DNA from: Candidatus Poribacteria bacterium
GTDB taxonomy: Bacteria > Poribacteria > WGA-4E > WGA-3G
Assembly (NCBI GenBank): GCA_958295815.1
Contig: OY282374.1
Span: 1,818,856 to 1,882,855 of the forward strand
DNA length: 64,000 bases
Direction of reading: 5' to 3'
The position numbers and the translations under genes are program-made. Every line of letters begins with the position of its first letter. Position 1 is the first letter of the stretch. The notes under the pieces are model-generated. The model was not told where the DNA came from. It saw only the letters and a program-made list of their open reading frames with translations, and made no database searches. This document shows positions 1-7,192 of this stretch, piece after piece.

Positions 1-344
1 GTGCGAAACTTATCAACACTGTGGACGATCTCCTCAATGAACTCCCACAGCATGCGTTAAACCAGATTCAATCCCCGATGCCAACACCACAAGAATTGCC
101 TATTGAGAAGGCGGATACTAAAAGCACAGTCGCACAACCGCCTGTCCAGAGTGCACCCCCACCGGATTTAACACCAGACGAAAAGACAGTTTTCGATGCT
201 ATTGAAGTCCCGTCATCACATATTGACACTATTGTTCGGGCGACGCAACTCCCGATAAGTCAGGTCTCCAGTGTGCTTTTGATGTTGGAACTCAAAGGGG
301 TCGTTCAGCAACTGCCGGGGAAACAATTTTCCAAATCTAACTGA
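1..344 (+). CDS. dprA: DNA processing protein DprA, C-terminal part (5' end outside window)
   Basis: The reading frame is open to the left edge and ends at a stop at 342-344, leaving about 113 residues. The first visible residues (KLINTVDDLLNELP) match the end of the DprA Rossmann domain. A Pro/Thr-rich linker follows, then a winged-helix-like tail (roughly the last 55 residues, with SSHIDTIVRATQLPISQV and LMLELKGVVQQLPG), which is typical of the DprA C-terminal domain. DprA binds single-stranded DNA and loads RecA during natural transformation. It lies 16 bases before tsaD on the same strand, a common bacterial neighbourhood. The nucleotide/DNA-binding core cannot be checked here. The GTG at 21 is not the real start. 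Confidence 0.85.
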   Translation, partial: AKLINTVDDLLNELPQHALNQIQSPMPTPQELPIEKADTKSTVAQPPVQSAPPPDLTPDEKTVFDAIEVPSSHIDTIVRATQLPISQVSSVLLMLELKGVVQQLPGKQFSKSN

Positions 345-360
345 GAATCCAATTGACAAT

Positions 361-1425
361 ATGAAGGATATGAAGATACTCGGCATTGATACATCATGTG
401 ATGAAACTGCGGCTGCAGTCGTTGCTAACGGCAGGGAAGTGATCTCTAATGTTGTCGCCTCACAAATTGAGGTGCACCAAGAATACGGTGGAATCGTTCC
501 AGAACTTGCCTCTCGCAAACATATTGAAGCAATTAATTACATTGTCCAACGGTCATTGGCAGAAGCAGGTATCGCCTTTAAAGATTTGGAAGCGATAGCA
601 GTGACGAATCGTCCGGGTTTGATCGGAGCGTTGCTGGTCGGTGTCGCAGCAGCAAAAAGTCTCGCCTATTGTCATAATCTACCGTTACTCGGTATTAATC
701 ATATTGAAGGGCATATCTACGCCAATTTTATGGTGCATGATTCCCTACCGTTTCCGCATATCTGTCTCACAGTTTCTGGCGGACATACTCTGCTCGTAGA
801 GGTTCACGAAGGATGGCAATACAAGGTATTGGGCAGCACACAAGATGATGCCGCTGGTGAAGTCTATGATAAGGTCGCGAAGTATCTTGGACTGGGTTTT
901 CCGGGCGGTAAGATCATTGATGACCTCGCACAGAAAGGCAATCCCACAGCGATAAAATTTCCGAGACCGATGCGAGATAGCGGGGACTACCAATTTAGTT
1001 TTAGTGGTATAAAAACCTCAGTGCGTTATTTTTTGGAGAAGGCGGAGCGCGCCGGTGTACTTGTGGAAAGTGAACGAGAGGATACTAATGGCACAAACCC
1101 TGATATGATAACCATCGAAGATGTTGCTGCCAGTTTCCAAGCTGCCGTTGTTGACATTTTGGTTTACAAGTCCCTTCATGCCGCTAAATCCACGGGTGCC
1201 AGAGCAATAACCTTAACTGGTGGCGTTGCCGCAAATAGTCAGCTTCGCACTTCACTGAAGGCTGCCGCTGCGGAGATCGGTGCCGAAGTCTACTACCCAC
1301 CCATGAGTTTATGTACAGATAATGGCGCGATGATTGCGGGTATTGCTTACCAGAAATATCAGCAAGGACTGCGGGATGGACTTTCCTTAAATGCTACTGC
1401 GAACGGTTCTATTGTAGATGTTTGA
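361..1425 (+). CDS. tsaD: tRNA N6-adenosine threonylcarbamoyltransferase TsaD
   Basis: This is the ASKHA-fold enzyme that transfers the threonylcarbamoyl group from threonylcarbamoyl-AMP to A37 of ANN-decoding tRNAs (t6A), acting in the cytoplasm with TsaB and TsaE. The N-terminus MKILGIDTSCDETAAAVV is a family hallmark. The metal-binding HxxxH is visible as NHIEGH, and SGGHT, the Gly-rich GGVAANSQLR and CTDNGAMIA near the C-terminus are all present. At 354 residues it is close to the usual 330-350. ATG 370 is an alternative start in the same frame. It is followed after 15 bases by tsaC, so two steps of t6A synthesis are transcribed together. TsaB and TsaE are not in the window. Confidence 0.95.
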   Translation: MKDMKILGIDTSCDETAAAVVANGREVISNVVASQIEVHQEYGGIVPELASRKHIEAINYIVQRSLAEAGIAFKDLEAIAVTNRPGLIGALLVGVAAAKSLAYCHNLPLLGINHIEGHIYANFMVHDSLPFPHICLTVSGGHTLLVEVHEGWQYKVLGSTQDDAAGEVYDKVAKYLGLGFPGGKIIDDLAQKGNPTAIKFPRPMRDSGDYQFSFSGIKTSVRYFLEKAERAGVLVESEREDTNGTNPDMITIEDVAASFQAAVVDILVYKSLHAAKSTGARAITLTGGVAANSQLRTSLKAAAAEIGAEVYYPPMSLCTDNGAMIAGIAYQKYQQGLRDGLSLNATANGSIVDV

Positions 1426-1440
1426 TGAAGGAGACGGATT

Positions 1441-2052
1441 TTGGAATCTGATGTGTGTCTTGAAGCCGTGAAGTGTCTGAGAGCAGGTGGTATTATTGCT
1501 ATTCCTACGGACACAGTCTACGGATTAGCGGCGGACCCGTTTAATGTGGATGCCGTACAAAGGCTCTACATGGTGAAGGGACGACCGGATGGAAAGCCCA
1601 TTCCACTCGTTCTTAGTTCGGTTGAAGATGTTCACCGTGTTTCCCAAAACTTACCTGGCTTCTTTTTCCACCTCACGGATCGCTTTTGGCCCGGTGGTCT
1701 GACTATTGTCATTGAGGCAAAGGATCTGCTTCCGGTGTTGACAGCCGGTGGTAACACCGTCGGCGTACGTATCCCTGACAATCCGATACTTCTACAAATC
1801 CTCCAAGCGTTTGGTGGACCCGCGGCAATAACAAGCGCGAATCTCTCCGGGGAAACGCCAGCTACCTCGCCTGAAGAAATTGGTTCAGAACTCACATCGC
1901 GAATTGATATGATCGTCGATGGAGGCGAAACACCGGGACCTATTCCGTCTACGGTATACGATATTTCTGTCTCACCGCCGCTCATCCGAAGGCACGGCGT
2001 GATTTCGGAAGAAACACTCACCAAGGAGTTCGCGTGCTACAACAAGCATTAA
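1441..2052 (+). CDS. tsaC: L-threonylcarbamoyladenylate synthase (TsaC/YwlC/Sua5 family)
   Basis: The enzyme makes threonylcarbamoyl-AMP from threonine, bicarbonate and ATP, the substrate used by TsaD encoded just upstream. The YrdC-fold motifs are clear: GGIIAIPTDTVYGLAAD near the N-terminus, KGRPDGKPIPLVL, FWPGGLTIV, VGVRIPDNP and ITSANLSGETPA. At 203 residues it is a short, single-domain TsaC type without the Sua5 C-terminal domain. The start is taken as TTG 1441 because GAAGGAG lies just upstream at a suitable distance; the first conserved block begins soon after it. Its end overlaps the next gene by 19 bases, suggesting translational coupling. Confidence 0.92.
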   Translation: MESDVCLEAVKCLRAGGIIAIPTDTVYGLAADPFNVDAVQRLYMVKGRPDGKPIPLVLSSVEDVHRVSQNLPGFFFHLTDRFWPGGLTIVIEAKDLLPVLTAGGNTVGVRIPDNPILLQILQAFGGPAAITSANLSGETPATSPEEIGSELTSRIDMIVDGGETPGPIPSTVYDISVSPPLIRRHGVISEETLTKEFACYNKH

Positions 2053-2618
2053 AGCAGCTACTTCAATTCTTAGCCACTCCGACCGGAAATTCAGTGATAA
2101 TCGGCGTAGTCAGTTTTGTAGCATTGGCGATTGTCTATAATAGGAAGAGACAGATTCCTGGGTTGACAGTATCGGTTATCCCAGAAGATACGTGGTTTAT
2201 CAACCGTGACGACAACCATCGCCTTGCTATCGTTGTGTCATTGCACCTGATTAACAAATCAAGCGCGCCCATCCGTATTCGGAGATGTAAGCTAAGTGGG
2301 TATTCACCGAAGCCCCCGCCTGAAAAGTTGTTTTTAGAAGGACATGATACAACTGTTGAACTTACCTATCCGAAGTACGATCTCTTTGTTGATATGGATA
2401 GCCATCCTGGCGAACACACTGCGGAGTATGTTCTCAACCCTTATACAGAACAACGTATGTGGGTCTTCTACCGATCGGGTATCGTTACAATGACAAATAT
2501 GCTCCGCGCTCCGATTGTCATCAGAGATGTGAATCGGAAGCGAAAATCTATCCAAATTGCCGTGCCTCGCAATATGGACCAGATTCAACTCTATCGCGAG
2601 GCAGCAATGCGTTGGTGA
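2034..2618 (+). CDS. Unknown membrane-anchored protein
   Basis: This 194-residue protein is not recognised. It has one predicted membrane segment near the N-terminus (about residues 20-37, VIIGVVSFVALAIVYNRK, then basic residues), so the soluble remainder is probably cytoplasmic if positive-inside holds. The rest is beta-rich (DNHRLAIVVSLHLINKS and WVFYRSGIV segments), resembling a small immunoglobulin-like or barrel domain without diagnostic motifs. The GTG start at 2034 lies inside the tsaC reading frame and has an AAGGAGTT ribosome site 4 bases upstream, so it is probably co-translated with tsaC. It is followed by a convergent Gfo/Idh gene one base after its stop. Confidence 0.7.
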   Translation: MLQQALKQLLQFLATPTGNSVIIGVVSFVALAIVYNRKRQIPGLTVSVIPEDTWFINRDDNHRLAIVVSLHLINKSSAPIRIRRCKLSGYSPKPPPEKLFLEGHDTTVELTYPKYDLFVDMDSHPGEHTAEYVLNPYTEQRMWVFYRSGIVTMTNMLRAPIVIRDVNRKRKSIQIAVPRNMDQIQLYREAAMRW

Positions 2619-2619
2619 T

Positions 2620-3663
2620 TTAGGCGAGTTCGCTCATTTTGACAGACCTACCACCTGCTTCTGCGGACATATCTGCTGCAAAGACAACGCGGTGTGACTC
2701 ATACGCCGTGTCAAAATCAGTTAACGGCATTGGTTCATTTTTTCCAATACTGTCAATAAACGCTTGGAATTGCGGCTCGTATGGATGATCGCTGACATCT
2801 CCTGAATCAATCAGCGAAGTTGCCAACGGACTCCACTGACTTTTATCCATCCCTTTAAGTTTCGCGGAATAGATTTTGTTGTCGAGTAGACTGCCTTCAC
2901 TTCCAACGAGGTGGATGTGGAAGTAATATGGCTGCAGGCAATCGACACAGGAGGTGACTTTCCCAATTTTTCCGCCACCTTCAAACTTAAGAAGACTTAC
3001 GCTTGTTGTCTTATATTCGTAGGGTTGAAAGACATCACCAGTGGATTGTGTTTGGTAACTGGTTACCTCTTCGACTTGTCCATCCATAAAAAAGAGGAGC
3101 GCGTCGAGGGCATGGCAACCTGCGGTGAGTAAAGTGCTTCCGCCAAAGTCTTTTTTGATGTTCCATTCATATTGACCGTACCAAGGTCCTATACCGTGGT
3201 AGTAGTCGACTTCCGCGTAGTGAAGTTCACCGAGCAAGCCGTTATCAATCACAGAACGGATCATTGTAAAATGTGCGCTATAGCGACACTCAAAACAGAC
3301 GCAAACGTTGACCCCGGTTCTTATGACGGCATCACGAATAGCTTTCGCATCCTCGTATGTAAGGCAGATCGGTTTTTCTATGATGAGATGTTTTCCAGCT
3401 TCTGCGGCGGCAATGGCTTGTTCAGCATGGAATGGGTGTGGCGTACAAATATCAATGATGTGTATATCTGGATCGGCGAGCATTTTATCAAAATCCGTAT
3501 AGGCTTTAAGCGGTGTCCCGTAAGTCTCTGCTAATACAGATTCATCGTGCTCGCGGCGTGAACAGATAGCAGTTACATCCGAGCCTGTGACATTTTTAAA
3601 AGTTTCAATGTGGGCACCGGCTACCCAACCGAGTCCGACAATTCCGACGTTAAGATTATCCAT
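2620..3663 (-). CDS. Gfo/Idh/MocA family oxidoreductase
   Basis: This is an NAD(P)-dependent dehydrogenase of the glucose-fructose oxidoreductase/inositol dehydrogenase family, 347 residues. The N-terminal Rossmann motif [17 protein letters not shown] and the [11 protein letters not shown] motif, which carries the conserved catalytic-region Lys of this family, are clear. A C-terminal alpha/beta domain has [20 protein letters not shown] precedes ATG 3663. The substrate cannot be told from sequence; the family acts on sugars, cyclitols and derivatives. It is the first of three such genes in the window and stands alone on its strand. A probable extended -10 promoter lies at 3757-3765. Confidence 0.9.
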   Translation of the reverse strand: MDNLNVGIVGLGWVAGAHIETFKNVTGSDVTAICSRREHDESVLAETYGTPLKAYTDFDKMLADPDIHIIDICTPHPFHAEQAIAAAEAGKHLIIEKPICLTYEDAKAIRDAVIRTGVNVCVCFECRYSAHFTMIRSVIDNGLLGELHYAEVDYYHGIGPWYGQYEWNIKKDFGGSTLLTAGCHALDALLFFMDGQVEEVTSYQTQSTGDVFQPYEYKTTSVSLLKFEGGGKIGKVTSCVDCLQPYYFHIHLVGSEGSLLDNKIYSAKLKGMDKSQWSPLATSLIDSGDVSDHPYEPQFQAFIDSIGKNEPMPLTDFDTAYESHRVVFAADMSAEAGGRSVKMSELA

Positions 3664-3756
3664 TTTTTACTACTCCTTTGAATCCCGTAGATGCTGGTGG
3701 ACGTGGCTTATCAAGCCTGTATTGAAAAGTCCATGCGCTCACGAATGATTAGATGT

Positions 3757-3765
3757 ATTATATCA
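3757..3765 (-). promoter_or_regulatory. Extended -10 promoter for the Gfo/Idh gene
   Basis: On the minus strand this reads TGATATAAT, a TGn extended -10 with a perfect TATAAT, about 95 bases upstream of the ATG at 3663. No good -35 box is seen at 17-18 bases, which is acceptable for an extended -10 promoter. Confidence 0.5.
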
Positions 3766-3793
3766 CAGGTTTGGATTTTTAGGGAAAAAATGG

Positions 3794-3822
3794 TTGATAT
3801 AATTTTCGTTGTCGTGTATAAT
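3794..3822 (+). promoter_or_regulatory. Sigma-70-type promoter P1 upstream of guaB
   Basis: TTGATA (3794-3799), a 17-base spacer and TATAAT (3817-3822). This is the most distal of three candidates in tandem. Confidence 0.5.
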
Positions 3823-3838
3823 TAAATATGGGAAAGTG

Positions 3839-3868
3839 TTGACTCTGTTTTACAAAACCTGTTATAAA
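3839..3868 (+). promoter_or_regulatory. Sigma-70-type promoter P2 upstream of guaB
   Basis: TTGACT (3839-3844), an 18-base spacer and TATAAA (3863-3868). Confidence 0.5.
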
Positions 3869-3943
3869 ATGCCTGAGTCTCGTTTAGGGGCGTAAATCTA
3901 AGGGCAAACCGGAACCCTCTTCCCATAGGTCCGACCAAATTTC

Positions 3944-3972
3944 TTGACACGAAAAGCAAAAAATGCTATAAT
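3944..3972 (+). promoter_or_regulatory. Consensus sigma-70 promoter P3 upstream of guaB
   Basis: Perfect TTGACA (3944-3949), a 17-base spacer and perfect TATAAT (3967-3972), with the guaB start about 130 bases downstream. It matches the consensus best of all promoters in the window. Confidence 0.85.
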
Positions 3973-4100
3973 ATACAAGAATTGGAGGGCAACACTTTTT
4001 TCAGCGTAAGTGTTCAACATAAGCCTCACGGCACTGTTGTTAGGCACCGTTTCTAAGCCTATCTTATCCATTTCTATTCGCGATGAAGGAGACGATTCCG

Positions 4101-5600
4101 ATGGAGACCAAAATTTCCGATGTCTTCCCCCAAAAATTTGCAAAAGAAGGGTTAACTTTTGACGATGTTTTGCTGATTCCGTCTGAATCGGATATCTTGC
4201 CGGATCAGGTGGATACAGGTACGCAACTCACGCGTAACCTCCGGCTAAACATTCCCATCTGTAGCGCACCTATGGATACCGTCACTGAGTCTACCCTTGC
4301 CATTGCAATCGCGCGGGAGGGAGGCATCGGAATCATTCATTATAACTGCACTATTGATGAGCAGGTATCTGAAGTTGATCGGGTAAAACGTTCAGAAAGC
4401 GGTATGATTACTGCACCCATTACGCTGACAGAGGATAAGACAATTAGCGATGCTCTTGACGTAACAGCGCGCTATCGTATCGGTGGTGTCCCTATTGTTA
4501 CTGAAGATGGATACCTCGTCGGACTCATTACTAACCGAGACCTTAAGTATGAAGACAATCTTTCACTCCCTGTAACTACTAGGATGACCCCCGGAGATCA
4601 GTTGATTACTGCGTCCCCTGGCATTACACTTGATAAAGCGAAAGCGATTCTTCACAAATCTCGGAAGGAAAAACTGCCCATTGTAGATCAGGATTTTCGG
4701 CTCTGTGGGTTGATTACTATTAAGGATATTGATAAGGTCCAGATGTTTCCGCAAGCCTGTAAGGACAGTGCTGGACGGTTACGGGTCGGTGCCGCTGTTC
4801 TACCAGCGACGCCTTTGGAAGACATCGACCGATTGGTTGATGCAGGCGTAGATGTGCTTGTATTGGATACAGCGCATGGTCATTCCAAAAATGTGATCCG
4901 CTCGACGGAGTACATTAAGTCGCATTTCCCGAGTGTCGAACTCGTATCTGGAAATGTTGTTACACCTGAAGGCACGCGAAGTCTCATTGATGCCGGTGCA
5001 GATGCGGTCAAAGTCGGTGTCGGTCCTGGTTCTATTTGTACAACACGAGTTGTGGCGGGGGTCAGTATTCCACAGATTACCGCAATCTATGACTGTGCCG
5101 AAGAAGCTGATAAATCGGGTGTGCCGATTATCGCCGATGGTGGCATCCGTTATTCGGGTGACATCGCGAAAGCTATCGGGGCAGGTGCTAGTTCCGTCAT
5201 GATTGGCAGTTTACTCGCTGGCACTGATGAAAGCCCTGGTGACACGGTTATCTATCAAGGTAGAACCTACAAGATGCACCGAGGGATGGGTTCATTAGGT
5301 GCATTGCGGAAGCGGTCGCTCCGTGCGCCAGAGGAAAGTGCCGAGGATATTTCCAAAGTTGTACCTCGCGGCATTGAAGGACGTGTCCCTCACAAAGGAA
5401 AACTCAGTAATTTCGTTTATCAGTTAGTGGGTGGTATTCGTTCTGCGATGGGTTATTGTGGAACATCCGATATTGAAGCATTACGTAGGGATAGCCAATT
5501 TGTGAGAATGTCGAGCAGCGGTTACCGCGAAAGCCATCCGCATGATATTGATATCACCGAGGAAGCACCGAATTACACAGTAGCAAATCTTACCTCATAA
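4101..5600 (+). CDS. guaB: Inosine-5'-monophosphate dehydrogenase
   Basis: The enzyme oxidises IMP to XMP with NAD+, the committed step of GMP synthesis. The TIM barrel is interrupted by a pair of CBS domains (about residues 95-210; [24 protein letters not shown] and [10 protein letters not shown]). The catalytic loop [13 protein letters not shown] carries the active-site Cys, followed by [20 protein letters not shown] and the flap-region YRGMGS-type motif seen as [14 protein letters not shown] 4101 is preferred because GAAGGAG (4086-4092) sits 8 bases before it. ATG 4083 would place that site inside the gene. The resulting 499 residues fit the family's usual 485-500. It is driven by tandem promoters, one perfectly consensus. 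Confidence 0.95.
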   Translation: METKISDVFPQKFAKEGLTFDDVLLIPSESDILPDQVDTGTQLTRNLRLNIPICSAPMDTVTESTLAIAIAREGGIGIIHYNCTIDEQVSEVDRVKRSESGMITAPITLTEDKTISDALDVTARYRIGGVPIVTEDGYLVGLITNRDLKYEDNLSLPVTTRMTPGDQLITASPGITLDKAKAILHKSRKEKLPIVDQDFRLCGLITIKDIDKVQMFPQACKDSAGRLRVGAAVLPATPLEDIDRLVDAGVDVLVLDTAHGHSKNVIRSTEYIKSHFPSVELVSGNVVTPEGTRSLIDAGADAVKVGVGPGSICTTRVVAGVSIPQITAIYDCAEEADKSGVPIIADGGIRYSGDIAKAIGAGASSVMIGSLLAGTDESPGDTVIYQGRTYKMHRGMGSLGALRKRSLRAPEESAEDISKVVPRGIEGRVPHKGKLSNFVYQLVGGIRSAMGYCGTSDIEALRRDSQFVRMSSSGYRESHPHDIDITEEAPNYTVANLTS

Positions 5601-5705
5601 TAATTTTTGGACGTGCTTTTTGCTATGTTTTCGATAGACTTGATCGCCCAATGGCGAGGCGTATAGTTAACGGTTCGCCGGATAAAGAAAGGAACATGGA
5701 TATTT

Positions 5706-6254
5706 ATGAAAGTTAGCGAAGAAATGTCTTTTTGGGATAGACTCTATATCCCCGCGTTAATTAAGGGAATGTTTACCACACTAAAGCATATCCCTAAAAA
5801 GAAATTAACCTACCAATATCCTGAAGATCCGAGGAGTGTGGATGAACGGAACGACCGATATCGTGGCATTCACAAACTCACAACGACCGAAAAGGACGAA
5901 ATTAAGTGTGTCGCATGCTTCTTATGCGCGACCGCTTGCCCTGCCTACTGCATCACTATCCAAGCAGCACCAGCACCAGATGGGTGGACGACCAAGGAAG
6001 GCTATCAGCGAGAGAAATATCCAGATGTCTTTGAAATCAATATGCTCCGTTGCATCTTTTGTGGATATTGCGTTGAGGCTTGCCCTGAAGACGCTATTCG
6101 CATGACAGGTTTAACACTCCCGCAGTACTTCCGTGAACGCCAAGAAGAGGGAGAAAGCCTTGGAAGTTCTCGGAGCGATTTCATTTTTGATCGCGATATG
6201 CTCGTCGCGAATAACGACATCCCGCAAGAAGGACTTAGTGTTGAGGCGCAATAG
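5706..6254 (+). CDS. nuoI: NuoI-type 2x[4Fe-4S] ferredoxin (NADH-quinone oxidoreductase subunit I-like)
   Basis: The 182-residue protein has two classical 4Fe-4S motifs, CVACFLCATACP and CIFCGYCVEACP, separated by about 40 residues as in the complex I subunit that carries clusters N6a and N6b. The surrounding sequence also matches: KLTYQYPEDPR early, then RYRGIHKLTTTEKDEIKCVAC, and a C-terminal region similar to NuoI. It would sit on the peripheral arm of complex I and pass electrons towards quinone. No other nuo gene is in the window, so it is either an orphan subunit of a dispersed complex or a related ferredoxin. It is followed after 6 bases by a DNA methyltransferase gene. Confidence 0.82.
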   Translation: MKVSEEMSFWDRLYIPALIKGMFTTLKHIPKKKLTYQYPEDPRSVDERNDRYRGIHKLTTTEKDEIKCVACFLCATACPAYCITIQAAPAPDGWTTKEGYQREKYPDVFEINMLRCIFCGYCVEACPEDAIRMTGLTLPQYFRERQEEGESLGSSRSDFIFDRDMLVANNDIPQEGLSVEAQ

Positions 6255-6260
6255 GCGCGT

Positions 6261-6833
6261 TTGAGACGATTGATGGCATCATACGCTCCCTTTCCTAATA
6301 AGAAGTACGGCATTATCTATGCAGATCCGCCGTGGGACTACAAAGGGCAGCTCCAACACACGGGGAGTGGTGGAAAAGATAGTGGTGGCGCAATTCGACA
6401 TTATCCAACTGTACCAGTGTCAGAGATGGAGACGTGGGACATCGCCGCAATCAGCGAAGAAAATTCCCTGCTTTTTATGTGGAGTTCATCTCCGCATCTG
6501 GATCAAGCGATTGGGCTTGGTAAGGCGTGGGGTTTTCGGTGGGCAACAGTTGCCTTTGTTTGGGATAAGCAGCGCGTAAATCCAGGAGCATACACGATGA
6601 GCCAGTGTGAATTGTGCCTTGTTTTCAAACGCGGTAGAATTCCAAAACCTCGAGGGGCGAGGAACATCAGGCAACTGGTTCAAGTGAAACGGACGCGTCA
6701 CTCTGAAAAACCGGATGTCGTGCGTCAACAAATTGAGGAAATGTTTCCAGAACAGCGTAAAATTGAACTATTTGCTCGGAGGCAGTTCCAAGGTTGGGAC
6801 GCTTGGGGGCTTGAGATCGCCGAAGTTTCATGA
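6261..6833 (+). CDS. MT-A70 family adenine-N6 methyltransferase
   Basis: This 190-residue S-adenosylmethionine-dependent methyltransferase has the DPPW catalytic motif near the N-terminus (YGIIYADPPWDYKG). Other family features are LLFMWSSSPHL, WGFRWATVAFVWDK, the Cys-rich SQCELCLVFKRG and HSEKPDVVRQQIEEMFP near the end. MT-A70 proteins methylate adenine N6 in DNA or RNA; bacterial members are often phage- or island-borne DNA methyltransferases. The start may be TTG 6261 or ATG 6273. No restriction endonuclease lies beside it, so it looks like an orphan methyltransferase. It is only 6 bases behind the NuoI-like gene. Confidence 0.88.
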   Translation: MRRLMASYAPFPNKKYGIIYADPPWDYKGQLQHTGSGGKDSGGAIRHYPTVPVSEMETWDIAAISEENSLLFMWSSSPHLDQAIGLGKAWGFRWATVAFVWDKQRVNPGAYTMSQCELCLVFKRGRIPKPRGARNIRQLVQVKRTRHSEKPDVVRQQIEEMFPEQRKIELFARRQFQGWDAWGLEIAEVS

Positions 6834-7192
6834 ATGTCTGTTGTGCCACTGGCGGTTGGATTAGCCAATGAGGTGAGGGCACAAATTATTTGTTTTTTTA
6901 GTTATTATTTTGGTTGATATAGGCATAAGACACGGGTTAGAAAATCGTCTTTGATTAAAACTAAAGTAGCATTAATATCATTCGTTTTCATAACCTTAAG
7001 ACTTTTAGATAACACCCACATAGAGAATAGGGTGTGCCTCGTGTTGTAAATGCTGTTAACCTGTAAATTTATTTAACCGACTGGACATAACGGTTTTAGC
7101 AAATAAGCAGCCTTTGTATATTGTATATGTCTTAGTCATTCACGAATTTATTGCCTAAATTTATTTGAAAGGCAGACGATTAAATCGACCCA
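6834..7192. other. AT-rich intergenic region
   Basis: This 359-base gap holds a terminator at its left end (6841-6899) and a weak promoter candidate (TTGATT 6951-6956, 16-base spacer, TAATAT 6973-6978) that could serve the 934-residue gene. No gene was seen. Confidence 0.55.
6841..6899 (+). terminator. Rho-independent terminator after the MT-A70 gene
   Basis: TTGTGCC (6841-6847) pairs with GGCACAA (6878-6884). A short inner stem TTGG/CCAA (6856-6859/6865-6868) lies within, and the structure is followed by a T-rich tract with seven consecutive T at 6893-6899. Confidence 0.6.

Larger units (their letters stand above)
3664..4100. other. Intergenic region between divergent Gfo/Idh and guaB
   Basis: This 437-base AT-rich gap holds no convincing gene. 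It contains one minus-strand and three plus-strand promoter candidates, given separately. Short reading frames here overlap the promoters and have no supporting features. Confidence 0.7.
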
